Shown: positions 52,994-61,277 of the stretch, one piece after another
Position numbering within the stretch: position 1 is the stretch's first letter
How the letters are laid out: the number at the start of each line of letters is the position of its first letter
NCBI RefSeq assembly: GCF_042655435.1
Contig: NZ_JBHSMG010000005.1
Span: forward strand, 94,400-158,399
Length of the DNA stretch: 64,000 bases
Direction: 5' to 3'
DNA from: Lysinimonas soli
GTDB lineage: Bacteria > Actinomycetota > Actinomycetes > Actinomycetales > Microbacteriaceae
Program-made: the position numbers and the translations under genes
The notes under the pieces: generated by a model
Seen by the model: only the letters and a program-made list of their open reading frames with translations
Told to the model about the DNA's origin: nothing
Databases searched by the model: none

Positions 52994-53704
52994 CTAGTCG
53001 AGCAGACCGTCTTCGGCCGCCCGGCGGATGAGGTCGGCCTTCTTGCTCGCCGGACGGCCGATCTTCGCGTACTTCTCTCGGACCCGGCGCAGATAGGTCT
53101 TCGCCGTCTCGTACTGCACGTTCATGCGCCCGGCCACCTCGGTGGTGCTCAGGCCGGCGACGTACAGCTTGAAGGCCTCGAGCTCGCCGGGGCTCAGCTT
53201 CGGACGGGCGTGCGGTGCTGCCCCGGCCGGCAGCGGGCGCCAGGGATGCGGATGCCCGCCGTCGCTCTCCATGCCCATCACGCGACGCGCGGCATCCATC
53301 ACCTCCGACATCGGCAGCGCCTTCGACAGGAAGTCGGCCGCGCCTGCCGCGCGCGCGCGCTCCCGCGCCTCGTCGGTGTCGACGCTCGAGAGCACGATGA
53401 CCTTGGCGCCGGCCGCGCGACAGGTGCGCACGCGGGCCTCGATCGACACCGCCTCTTTCAGCTGGAAGTCGATGAAGACGAGCTCGGTCGGGAACGCCGG
53501 GCTGTGCACGAGTTCCAGCCAGCTCGGCGCCGAGAGCACGACCTCGAAATCGGTCGCGTTCTGGCCGATCCAGCTGGCCAGGCTGTCGAGCAGGACCTCG
53601 TGGTCATCGAGCAGGGCGAGGCGCACGCGGGCGTTGCCGTGACGCGCGGGTTCGATCCCGGGAATCCACGACGTCGATGTCGTGGGGTGATCGGCAACGC
53701 TCAT
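52994..53704 (-). CDS. LuxR-type response regulator (orphan)
   Basis: The 236 residues contain a receiver domain (about 25-145) with acidic pocket DDH, phosphorylatable D79 in LVFIDFQLKE and a Lys in FLSKALP. A LuxR-like HTH (about 165-225) follows: LSPGELEAFKLYVAGLSTTE, VQYETAKTYLRRVREKY. No histidine kinase is adjacent. It precedes tdk with a 14-bp gap. The HTH sequence is close to that of small GerE-type regulators of actinobacteria; targets are unknown. Confidence 0.85.
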   Translation of the reverse strand: MSVADHPTTSTSWIPGIEPARHGNARVRLALLDDHEVLLDSLASWIGQNATDFEVVLSAPSWLELVHSPAFPTELVFIDFQLKEAVSIEARVRTCRAAGAKVIVLSSVDTDEARERARAAGAADFLSKALPMSEVMDAARRVMGMESDGGHPHPWRPLPAGAAPHARPKLSPGELEAFKLYVAGLSTTEVAGRMNVQYETAKTYLRRVREKYAKIGRPASKKADLIRRAAEDGLLD

Positions 53705-53762
53705 GTCGCCCAGCCTAGGCGACCGGGGTACATCCGACTCGGAACCCGCGGCCGAGTCGGTC

Positions 53763-54830
53763 TCAGAACAGGGTCGGCTGAACGGCGGCCGCGGCCGCCG
53801 GCGACAGCTCGGCCGCGATCAGGCCGTCGCCGACTCCCCTCGCCCGCACGACGCCCGTGCTTCGATCGAGGCGCGTCGGGCGGTCCAGTCCGTGGCGGCG
53901 CAACAGCGGCCGCACGCGGCCGGCGAGCCAGCGGCGGTACTCCTGGGGAGCGTACGACCCCGCCCGATACATGTCGGCATAACGACCGACCAGCTCGGGA
54001 TGCTCGCGCGCGAGCCAGGCCAGATACCACTCCCGCGCCCCTGGGCGCAGGTGCAGGGCGGAGTAGACGACCGAGGCGGCCCCGGCCTCGGCGATCATGC
54101 CGAATGCGCGATCGAGGTGGGCGATCGTGTCGGTGAGGAAGGGCAGGATCGGCATGACGAACACCGCGCACGCCAACCCCGCCTCGTGCGCGGCCCGCAC
54201 CGTGGCGAGCCTCGCGGCCGTGCTCGGCGTGCCCGGCTCGACGGATTGCTGCAATTCGTCGTCGTAGACGGCGATCGACATCGACAGTTCGACCGGCACC
54301 CGCTCGGCCGCGGCCTGCAACAGGGGAAGGTCGCGACGCAGCAGGGTGCCCTTGGTCAGGATGCTGAACGGCGTGCCGGACGCGGCGAGCGCCGCGATGA
54401 TCCCCGGCATGAGCCGATAGCGCCCCTCGGCCCGCTGATACGGGTCGGTGTTCGTGCCGAGCGCCACCGGATGACGCCCCCAGCCGGGTCGGGCCAGCTC
54501 CTTCTGCAGCACCTCGGCCACGTTGACCTTGACGATGATCTGCGTGTCGAAGTCCTTGCCGGCGTCGAGGTCGAGATAGCTGTGGGTGTTGCGGGCGAAG
54601 CAGTAGACGCACGAATGACTGCAGCCCCGATACGGGTTGATCGTCCAGCCGAACGGCAGCGCATTCGCGGCCCCGGGCACGTGGTTCAGGGCGCTCTTGG
54701 CGAGCACCTCGTGGAAGGTGATGCCGGCGAACTCCGGGGTCTGCACCGAGCGCACGAGCGAACTCAGCTTCACCAGGCCGGGGAGCGCGTCGCCCTGTTC
54801 GACCTCGATCTCCTGCCCGCTCCACCGCAT
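53763..54830 (-). CDS. Radical SAM protein, Rv2578c family
   Basis: The 355-residue protein binds a 4Fe-4S cluster through C70-X3-C74-X2-C77 in NPYRGCSHSCVYCFARNTH, then DFDTQIIVKVN and GTNTDPYQRAEG follow, typical of SplB-related radical SAM proteins named after Rv2578c of Mycobacterium tuberculosis. SplB itself repairs spore photoproduct, but the activity of this family is not established. A perfect LexA-type box sits 9 bp before the start, so it is probably part of the DNA-damage response. Confidence 0.88.
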   Translation of the reverse strand: MRWSGQEIEVEQGDALPGLVKLSSLVRSVQTPEFAGITFHEVLAKSALNHVPGAANALPFGWTINPYRGCSHSCVYCFARNTHSYLDLDAGKDFDTQIIVKVNVAEVLQKELARPGWGRHPVALGTNTDPYQRAEGRYRLMPGIIAALAASGTPFSILTKGTLLRRDLPLLQAAAERVPVELSMSIAVYDDELQQSVEPGTPSTAARLATVRAAHEAGLACAVFVMPILPFLTDTIAHLDRAFGMIAEAGAASVVYSALHLRPGAREWYLAWLAREHPELVGRYADMYRAGSYAPQEYRRWLAGRVRPLLRRHGLDRPTRLDRSTGVVRARGVGDGLIAAELSPAAAAAVQPTLF

Positions 54831-54838
54831 GACGACAG

Positions 54839-54854
54839 TCGAACATATGTTCGA
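54839..54854. promoter_or_regulatory. LexA-binding SOS box
   Basis: TCGAACATATGTTCGA is a perfect 16-bp palindrome that contains CGAAC-N4-GTTCG, the actinobacterial/Gram-positive SOS-box consensus. It lies 9 bp upstream of the radical SAM gene start. Repression by LexA and induction by DNA damage are expected. Confidence 0.85.
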
Positions 54855-54944
54855 ATCGGAGTCAAGCCGACCCGGGCGAGGCGATGCCGCTTCTTGCCCC
54901 GAGGCGCTGAGAGACTGTCACTGAATCCGGGGAGAGGGAATCAC

Positions 54945-56009
54945 ATGGCGTCATCGCAAGGTCGGGTCTGGTGGCATCGTTTTCGTCCCTCGGAGAAGGC
55001 GCGGCGACGGATCGGCGTGGTCGCCGCCGTCGTGCTGACCGTCGTCGTGATCGGAGGGCTCGTAGGCCAGTCCACACCCTGGCCGTCGGCGCTCGTCATC
55101 CGCTCGGTGTTCGAGAAGGGCGCCGCCGAGACCGTCGCCGAGATGAACAAACACGTTCCCTCGGCGGCCCTCACCGAGCACCTCGACGTGCAGTACGGCG
55201 ACGGCTCGGCCGGCGGCAACACCACGCTGGACGCCTTCAGCCCTTCCGGGGGCGGCGAGGCCCTGCCCGTCGTCGTCTGGGTGCACGGCGGCGCCTGGAT
55301 CTCGGGGCAGAAGTCGGACGTCGACCCCTACCTGCGCATCCTGGCCTCCCACGGCTACGCCGCCGTGAGCCTCAACTACACGATCGCCCCCGAAGCCGTC
55401 TACCCGACGGCGGTGCGACAGCTGAACGACGCGCTCGGCTATCTCGACCGGCATGCCGCCGAGTTCCGCATCGACCGGCACCGCATCGTGCTGGCGGGCG
55501 ACTCGGCGGGAGCCCAGCTCGCCAGCCAGCTCGCGGTGCTGACGACCAATCCGGACTACGCGGAGCTGCTCGGTATCCAGCCCGCCCTCTCGGCGGATCA
55601 GCTGGTCGGCACCGTGCTCAACTGCGGCGTCTACGACCTGTCGACGATGGCCGACCTCACCGGCATCGGCAACTGGGGGTTCAAGGTCGCCCTCTGGGCG
55701 TACACGGGCACGCAGAACTGGTCGGCGAGCTACCAGGGAACGACGATGTCGACGATCGACTTCGTCACGTCGAAGTTCCCGGCCACCTACATCTCGGGCG
55801 GCAACGGCGACGCCCTGACCTGGATCGAGTCGGTGCCGATGTACAACAAGCTGTCGGGTCTCGGCGTCGACGTGACGCCGGTGTTCTACGCGGCCGACCA
55901 CGAGCCGGCGCTGCCCCACGAGTACCAGTTCCATCTGGACGGCGCTGACGCGCAGCACGCCCTGCAGAAGACCCTCGACTTCCTGGCCCTGGTGACCGCC
56001 CAGCACTGA
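54945..56009 (+). CDS. Exported alpha/beta-hydrolase (esterase/lipase-like)
   Basis: This 354-residue protein has one membrane segment (about residues 24-42) that anchors or exports it. The hydrolase domain has the HSL-type oxyanion motif VVWVHGGAWISGQK, nucleophile elbow IVLAGDSAGAQLASQLA, and a C-terminal acid/His region (YAADHEPALPHEYQFHLD). It is probably a carboxylesterase outside the membrane. GGGGAGAGGGA precedes ATG 54945; in-frame sequence before that is antisense to the radical SAM gene. Confidence 0.88.
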   Translation: MASSQGRVWWHRFRPSEKARRRIGVVAAVVLTVVVIGGLVGQSTPWPSALVIRSVFEKGAAETVAEMNKHVPSAALTEHLDVQYGDGSAGGNTTLDAFSPSGGGEALPVVVWVHGGAWISGQKSDVDPYLRILASHGYAAVSLNYTIAPEAVYPTAVRQLNDALGYLDRHAAEFRIDRHRIVLAGDSAGAQLASQLAVLTTNPDYAELLGIQPALSADQLVGTVLNCGVYDLSTMADLTGIGNWGFKVALWAYTGTQNWSASYQGTTMSTIDFVTSKFPATYISGGNGDALTWIESVPMYNKLSGLGVDVTPVFYAADHEPALPHEYQFHLDGADAQHALQKTLDFLALVTAQH

Positions 56010-56068
56010 GCCTCCGGCGAGTCCGATCGCCGACGCCCCCGGCGCGACGGCCCTGCTATTCAGTATTG

Positions 56069-56107
56069 CTATCTACCGGTACTCGGCGTTACTATCTAGC
56101 GGTAGTC
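56069..56107. promoter_or_regulatory. Direct repeats upstream of the PadR operon
   Basis: CTATCTACCGGTACTC (56069-56084) and CTATCTAGCGGTAGTC (56092-56107) are near-identical and 23 bp apart; the first contains the palindrome TACCGGTA. They end 30 bp before the PadR start and are probably its operator. Confidence 0.6.
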
Positions 56108-56137
56108 AGCATCACTGAGTAGCCGAGAGGGCGCCGC

Positions 56138-56497
56138 ATGGGTAAGCAGCAGATGACCGAGATGCTCAAGGGCACTCTGGAGGGCATCGTCCTCGCCGTC
56201 CTGGCCGCCCGCCCGGCGTACGGCTACGAGGTCACCGCGCGGCTGCGGGAGCAGGGGTTCTCCGACCTCGTCGAGGGAACCGTCTACGCGCTGCTCATCC
56301 GCATCGAACAGCGGGGCTTCGTCGACGTGGAGAAGGTTCCGTCGGAGAAGGGCCCGCCGCGCAAGGTGTACTCGCTCAACGCACAGGGGCGGGAACAACT
56401 CGAAGAGTTCTGGAGGGCGTGGGGCTTCCTCTCGGAACGGATCGGACAGCTCCACACCGAATCGCACCACACCGAATCGAATCAAGGAGAGAACTGA
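56138..56497 (+). CDS. PadR-family transcriptional regulator
   Basis: This 119-residue winged-HTH regulator reads MTEMLKGTLEGIVLAVLAAR, PAYGYEVTARLREQGFSDLV and EGTVYALLIRIEQRGFVDVE, then the wing GPPRKVYSLNAQGREQL. Such regulators usually repress drug exporter operons. It is the first gene of an operon with DUF1048 and ABC export genes, and direct repeats lie in its promoter. Confidence 0.92.
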   Translation: MGKQQMTEMLKGTLEGIVLAVLAARPAYGYEVTARLREQGFSDLVEGTVYALLIRIEQRGFVDVEKVPSEKGPPRKVYSLNAQGREQLEEFWRAWGFLSERIGQLHTESHHTESNQGEN

Positions 56498-56498
56498 G

Positions 56499-56867
56499 AT
56501 GGTCGCCAAGTGGATCGAGACCCTGACCGGGTCACTCGAGCAGAAGAAGCAGTACAAGAAGGACAAGGCCCGTATCGATGCCCTCCCCGAGCCGTACGCG
56601 ACGGCGGCAAAAGCGATGCACCGGTACTTCATCTACTACGGGGGCATCACCGACGGCGACACGCTCATCACGATGTTCGGCGATCTCGCCGACCTCTGGG
56701 AGCGCGCCGCCGCCGACGGAACGCCCGTTCGCGAGATCGTCGGCGACGACCCGGTCGACTTCTCGGAGACCTTCGCGCAGGCGTATGCCGGCGAGCAGTG
56801 GATCGACAAGGAGCGCGCCCGCCTGACCCAGGCGATCGAGGACGCCGAGCGGGCGGAGCGGAAATGA
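56499..56867 (+). CDS. DUF1048 domain protein
   Basis: The 122-residue protein matches the DUF1048 pattern: GSLEQKKQYKKDKARIDALP, EPYATAAKAMHRYFIYYGGI, LADLWERAAADGTPVREIVG and FAQAYAGEQWIDKERARLTQ. The domain regularly follows PadR regulators and precedes ABC exporters; its role is unknown. It is soluble and helical, with no membrane segment. It starts 1 bp after the PadR stop and overlaps the ATPase gene by 4 bp. Confidence 0.88.
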   Translation: MVAKWIETLTGSLEQKKQYKKDKARIDALPEPYATAAKAMHRYFIYYGGITDGDTLITMFGDLADLWERAAADGTPVREIVGDDPVDFSETFAQAYAGEQWIDKERARLTQAIEDAERAERK

Positions 56868-57676
56868 CCGCGGAATCCGCCATCCGGGTACAGGGCATCG
56901 AGAAGTCGTTCAAGAAACTCGCGGTTCTGCGGGGTGTGGATTTCGACGTGGCCCCCGGCAGCATCTTCGCCCTGCTCGGGTCGAACGGCGCGGGCAAGAC
57001 CACGCTCGTGCGGATCCTGTCGACCCTGCTGAAGGCCGACGCGGGCACCGCGACCGTCTGCGGCTTCGACGTCGCCACCCAGCCCGGTGAGGTGCGCGAG
57101 TCGATCAGCCTGACCGGTCAGTTCGCCGCGGTCGACGAGGTGCTCACCGGCCGGGAGAACCTCATGCTGGTCGCCCGGCTGCGGCACCTGAAGAACCCGG
57201 GTGCGATCGCCGACGGTTTGCTCGCCCGCTTCTCACTCGCCGAGGCCGGCAACCGCAGAGCGGCGACGTACTCGGGAGGCATGCGACGCCGGCTGGACAT
57301 CGCGATGAGCTTGATCGGCACGCCGCCGATCATCTTCCTCGACGAACCGACGAGCGGGCTGGACCCCCAAGCGCGCATCGAGGTGTGGCAGACCATCAGG
57401 CAGCTCGCCGGCCAGGGGACGACGGTGCTTCTCACGACGCAGTACCTCGACGAAGCCGAGCAGCTGGCCGACCGCATCGCGATCCTGCACAAGGGCACCA
57501 TCATCCAGAACGGCACACTGGCCGAGCTCAAGAAGCTCCTCCCGGCCGCCCAGGTCGAGTACGTCGAGAAGCAGCCCTCGCTCGAGGACGTCTTCCTCGC
57601 GCTCGTCGGCGACACCGGCGAGAGCGACGACACCGACAGCGCCGCCACGGCGCCCGTAGGAAAGGACCTCCGATGA
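56864..57676 (+). CDS. ABC transporter ATP-binding protein (DrrA-like)
   Basis: The 270-residue ATPase has Walker A ALLGSNGAGKTTLVRILSTL, signature YSGGMRRRLDIAMSLIG, Walker B IIFLDEPTSGLD, H-loop LLTTQYLDEAEQLA (His replaced by Gln), and a C-terminal DrrA-type tail. The start at 56864 overlaps the DUF1048 stop (ATGA). It powers the permease encoded next; export of drugs or lipids is likely, and the substrate is unknown. Confidence 0.9.
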   Translation: MTAESAIRVQGIEKSFKKLAVLRGVDFDVAPGSIFALLGSNGAGKTTLVRILSTLLKADAGTATVCGFDVATQPGEVRESISLTGQFAAVDEVLTGRENLMLVARLRHLKNPGAIADGLLARFSLAEAGNRRAATYSGGMRRRLDIAMSLIGTPPIIFLDEPTSGLDPQARIEVWQTIRQLAGQGTTVLLTTQYLDEAEQLADRIAILHKGTIIQNGTLAELKKLLPAAQVEYVEKQPSLEDVFLALVGDTGESDDTDSAATAPVGKDLR

Positions 57677-58437
57677 CCACCCACGCCCTCAGCGACACCG
57701 GCACCCTGACCGCCCGTTCGCTGCGCCACATCCTCCGCAGCCCCGACACGATCATCACGACCGCGGTCACCCCGATCGCGCTGATGCTGCTGTTCGTGTA
57801 CGTGCTCGGCGGCGCGATCCAGACCGGATCCCACGGGTCGTACATCGACTACATGCTCCCCGGCATCCTGCTCATCACGATCGCGTCCGGCATCGCGTAC
57901 ACCGCCTACCGGCTGTTCCTCGATCTGCAGGGCGGCATCTTCGAACGCTTCCAGTCGATGCCGATCGCGCGCTCGAGCGTGCTCTGGGCGCATGTGCTGA
58001 CCTCCCTGGCCGCCAACCTGGTCTCGGTCGCCCTCGTCGTCGGCGTCGCGCTGATCATGGGGTTCCGTACGGGAGCGTCGGTCGGCGCCTGGCTCGCGGT
58101 CGCCGGCATCCTGATCCTGTTCACGCTCGCCCTGACCTGGCTCGCCGTAATCGCCGGCCTGTCGGCGAAGACCGTCGACGGCGCGAGCGCGTTCAGCTAC
58201 CCGCTGATCTTCCTGCCGTTCATCAGCTCCGCGTTCGTGCCGACCACCTCGATGCCGGGCCCGGTCGCCTGGTTCGCCGAGAACCAACCGGTGACCTCGA
58301 TCGTCAACACCGTCCGCGCCCTGTTCGCCGGACAACCCGTCGGCAGCACCATCTGGGTCGCCCTCGGCTGGCTGGTGGGGATCCTCGTCGTCGCCTACGC
58401 CTTCTCGATCGTCGCGTACCGTCGCCGGATCAGCTGA
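57673..58437 (+). CDS. ABC-2 transporter permease (DrrB-like)
   Basis: This 254-residue permease has six membrane segments (ITTAVTPIALMLLFVYVLGG; MLPGILLITIASGIAYTAYR; VAGILILFTLALTWLAVIAG; VALGWLVGILVVAYAFSIVA). The conserved GGIFERFQSMPIARSSVLWA lies in the cytoplasmic loop, as in DrrB/ABC-2 proteins. It overlaps the ATPase gene by 4 bp and is the last gene of the PadR operon. Confidence 0.9.
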   Translation: MTTHALSDTGTLTARSLRHILRSPDTIITTAVTPIALMLLFVYVLGGAIQTGSHGSYIDYMLPGILLITIASGIAYTAYRLFLDLQGGIFERFQSMPIARSSVLWAHVLTSLAANLVSVALVVGVALIMGFRTGASVGAWLAVAGILILFTLALTWLAVIAGLSAKTVDGASAFSYPLIFLPFISSAFVPTTSMPGPVAWFAENQPVTSIVNTVRALFAGQPVGSTIWVALGWLVGILVVAYAFSIVAYRRRIS

Positions 58438-58495
58438 GGGCGAAGCGTCGGCGGTGAGGACCCGGCGGCACTGGGCCGTCGGGCTGGCCGCTGGG

Positions 58496-59974
58496 TCAGG
58501 CCGGGATGTCGAGTGCCTTCGCCGTGCGGGCGAGAGTCGCCGCGGCCTTCGCCTCGTCGTCACCGAGCAGCGCGCCGTAGCTTGGCACCATCTTCGTCAG
58601 CTTCGGAGTCCAGCTCGCCAGCCGATCGGGGAAGCACTTGGCGAGCACGTCGAGCATGATCGGAACCGCGGTCGATGCCCCGGGCGACGCGCCGAGCAGA
58701 CCGGCGATCGAGCCGTCGGCCGAGGAGACCACCTCGGTTCCGAACTGGATGACCGGCTTGCCCGCGGCATCCCGTTTCATGATCTGCACGCGCTGGCCGG
58801 CCGTGATCAGTCGCCAGTCGCCCTTCTTCGCCTTCGGCGCGAACTGCTGCAGCGCGCGGTGTCGCTTGGTGGAGCTCGCGAGCACCTCGCCCACCAGATA
58901 GCCGACCAGGGAGAGGTTGGTCAGGCCCGCCCCGATCATCGTGACGAGGTTGTGCGCGCGGATCGAGCCGAACAGGTCCCACCACGAGCCGGTCTTGAGG
59001 AACTTCGGGGTGAAGCCCGCATACGGCCCGAACAGCAGGCTCGCGGTGCCGTCGACGACCCGGGTGTCGAGGTGCGGAACCGACATCGGCGGCGAGCCGA
59101 CCGCGGCCTTGCCGTACACCTTGGCCTTGTGCTGTGCGACGATCGCCGGCTCGTCGGTGCGCAGGAACTGCCCGCTGATCGGAAAGCCGCCGTAGCCGCG
59201 GATCTCTTTGATCCCCGACTTCTGCAACAGGTGCAGGGCCGCTCCCCCGGCGCCCACGAACACGAAGCGCGCGGTCAGCTCGAGCGGGGTTCCGCCGACG
59301 TCGTGGCGGATGCCGATGTGCCAGAGTCCGTCGCGCTTCTTCAGGCTCGTGACGCGATGCTCGAGCTTCAGGGAGGCTCCGGACTCGACCAGCCCGTCGA
59401 GCAGCAGCCGCGTGAGGGAGCCGAAGTCCACGTCGGTGCCCGCGACGATCCGGGTGGCGGCGATGGGCTCGTCCCGGCGACGACCGGGGATGAGCAGGGG
59501 CGCCCAGCCGCGAATCACGGTGGCGTCGTCGCTGAACTCCATGCCGCGGAAAAGCGGGTGATCTTTCAGGGCCTCGTAGCGGCGGCGCAGGTAGTCGACG
59601 TTCTCCTCGCCCCACACGAAGCTCAGGTGCGGCACCGGGTTGATGAACTTGCGGGGCTGGGGCAGCATGCCCTCGTCGACCAGATACGACCAGTACTGCC
59701 GGGTGACCTGGAACTGCTCGTTGACCTTCACGGCCTGGCTCACGTCGATCGTGCCGTCCGGCCGCTCGGGGGTGTAGTTGAGCTCGCAGAGTGCCGAGTG
59801 GCCGGTGCCGGCGTTGTTCCAGGCGTTGGAGCTCTCGAGGGCGACGTCGCCGAGCTTCTCGAGGATGGTGATCGTCCACGTCGGCTCCAACTGGCGGAGC
59901 AGTGAACCGAGCGTCGCGCTCATGATTCCGCCGCCGATGAGGGCGACGTCGACGGGTTTAGACACGTCTTCCAT
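58496..59974 (-). CDS. mqo: Malate:quinone oxidoreductase
   Basis: This 492-residue FAD enzyme has the dinucleotide-binding start PVDVALIGGGIMSATLGSLL and characteristic stretches SALCELNYTPE, PQPRKFINPVPHLSFVWGEE and LLFGPYAGFTPKFLKTGSWW. It oxidises malate and passes electrons to menaquinone at the membrane, feeding the respiratory chain from the TCA cycle. It is transcribed alone. Confidence 0.94.
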   Translation of the reverse strand: MEDVSKPVDVALIGGGIMSATLGSLLRQLEPTWTITILEKLGDVALESSNAWNNAGTGHSALCELNYTPERPDGTIDVSQAVKVNEQFQVTRQYWSYLVDEGMLPQPRKFINPVPHLSFVWGEENVDYLRRRYEALKDHPLFRGMEFSDDATVIRGWAPLLIPGRRRDEPIAATRIVAGTDVDFGSLTRLLLDGLVESGASLKLEHRVTSLKKRDGLWHIGIRHDVGGTPLELTARFVFVGAGGAALHLLQKSGIKEIRGYGGFPISGQFLRTDEPAIVAQHKAKVYGKAAVGSPPMSVPHLDTRVVDGTASLLFGPYAGFTPKFLKTGSWWDLFGSIRAHNLVTMIGAGLTNLSLVGYLVGEVLASSTKRHRALQQFAPKAKKGDWRLITAGQRVQIMKRDAAGKPVIQFGTEVVSSADGSIAGLLGASPGASTAVPIMLDVLAKCFPDRLASWTPKLTKMVPSYGALLGDDEAKAAATLARTAKALDIPA

Positions 59975-60086
59975 CCTAGGCGTGGCCGCGCGGGCCCACC
60001 GGAACGGGAGTGTCGGCCGGCGTGCAAGATTCGGGGTTTTTGCGGGCGTGGTAGGGCTGGGTGGGCGGGCGCCCGCCGCCGCGTGC

Positions 60087-60164
60087 GGGGATCAGGATCC
60101 GGCAGGCGTGTCGTCGCCGGATCAGGTGCGGCGACCGCGCGCCTGCCCGCCGCATCCTGATCCC
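60087..60164. repeat. Imperfect inverted repeat upstream of the DUF559 gene
   Basis: GGGGATCAGGATCCGGCAGG (from 60087) is complementary, with gaps, to the stretch 60140-60164 (CGCCTGCCCGCCGCATCCTG, then ATCCC). A third copy of GGATCAGG lies near 60119-60126. It is in the 292-bp gap between mqo and the nuclease-like gene; the rest of the gap shows nothing recognisable. Confidence 0.55.
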
Positions 60165-60266
60165 GGCGCGAGTCCCTGCCCCCTCCCCAGCCCCCGAATC
60201 CCGCCGTTCTCCCCCCTTCGCGTCATCCGGCCCCGTCGCGGAGGCGCCCGCCTGTGGAATGGATGG

Positions 60267-61154
60267 ATGCGCGACCTCCTCCTCGATCTGGCGGCGACAG
60301 GCGGCCTGGCTCGAACGCGATCGCTCGTCGCACTCGGGCATTCGACGCGCCGGCTCGCGAGAGCCGTCGAGTCCGGGCTGGTCGCTCGGCCCAGGATCGG
60401 CTGGGTCGCGGCACCGGATGCCGAGCCCGCCGGCATCCGGGCGGTTCGGCTCGGCTGCCGGTTGACCTCCAGCAGCGCCTTGGTGAGTCACGGGGTCTGG
60501 GTCGACCGGGTCGAGGGCCTCGTCGTGCTCGCCGCGGCGAATGCGTCCCGACTTCCTCCCCTCGGGCCCGGTGAGCGTCGCGTCTGGTTTCGCGAGACCT
60601 TCCCCGCCGCAAGCGCACGCGAGTGGCGGGTGTCGGTGCTCGACGCCCTGCTCCACTTCGGGCACGAGCATTCGGCCGCCGCGCTCGTGGCCTCGGTCGA
60701 CAGCGCCCTCCAGTTGCGACTGATCGGCATGGCCGAGGTCGAGGCGCTCTGCGCGGCTTCCCACTCACGACACCGGCACCTCCGCCGGGATTGCGACGGC
60801 CGGGCGGAGTCCGGAACAGAGAGTCACTTGCGGCTGCTGTTGCGAGCGGCCGGATTCCGGGTCGAGTCGCAGGCGTCGATCCCGCTCGTGGGACGAGTGG
60901 ATCTGCTCGTCGACGGGTGGCTCATCGTCGAACTGGACAGCGCAGCACATCACAGCGATCCGCTCACGCAGGAGAGCGATCGCATCCGCGACGGGAACGC
61001 GATCCTGACCGGGCACGCGACGCTGCGGTTCATGCCCGAGGCCGTGCGGAACGCTCCCGACTGGTGCCTCGAGGTGATTCGCGGTCGGATGCGGGACGGG
61101 CGACCCGATGCGGAATCAGGTGCGGCGTGGCCGACGCGCCGCGCAGCATCCTGA
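60267..61154 (+). CDS. AbiEi-like winged-helix plus DUF559/Vsr-like nuclease protein
   Basis: The 295-residue protein has an N-terminal helical/winged-helix region (SLVALGHSTRRLARAVESGL, then VARPRIGWVAAPDA) like the AbiEi_4 antitoxin domain. A C-terminal PD-(D/E)XK-type domain follows: ESGTESHLRLLLRAAGF, VGRVDLLVDGWLIVELDSAAHH and a last motif after DPLTQESDRIRDGNAILTG. This is the DUF559 (Vsr-related) layout, often found as scattered single genes in Microbacteriaceae. No cognate toxin is beside it. ATG 60267 is chosen; its substrate is unknown. Confidence 0.78.
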   Translation: MRDLLLDLAATGGLARTRSLVALGHSTRRLARAVESGLVARPRIGWVAAPDAEPAGIRAVRLGCRLTSSSALVSHGVWVDRVEGLVVLAAANASRLPPLGPGERRVWFRETFPAASAREWRVSVLDALLHFGHEHSAAALVASVDSALQLRLIGMAEVEALCAASHSRHRHLRRDCDGRAESGTESHLRLLLRAAGFRVESQASIPLVGRVDLLVDGWLIVELDSAAHHSDPLTQESDRIRDGNAILTGHATLRFMPEAVRNAPDWCLEVIRGRMRDGRPDAESGAAWPTRRAAS

Positions 61155-61192
61155 TCGGCGGACTTCGGCGGCGCGCCGCCCTGATCCGCCGA
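61155..61192 (+). terminator. Hairpin after the DUF559 gene
   Basis: TCGGCGGA (61155-61162) pairs with TCCGCCGA (61185-61192); between them GGCGGCGCGCCGCC is itself palindromic. The structure begins at the stop codon and is a plausible terminator. GCATCCTGATC just before it (61146-61156) repeats 60152-60162 upstream of the gene. Confidence 0.6.
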
Positions 61193-61277
61193 CACCGGGG
61201 GCAGGGCGGGCCGGTCGGCCGAGCAGGTGAGACCGGGGGCGGGGGCGGGGGCGGGGCGGGGTGGAGCGGGGCCCGGG

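Noticed and set aside
60087..60164. Clustered GATCAGG repeats considered as a CRISPR or iteron array
   Set aside because: Only three irregular copies with unequal spacing and inverted orientation; no cas genes or replication initiator are nearby.
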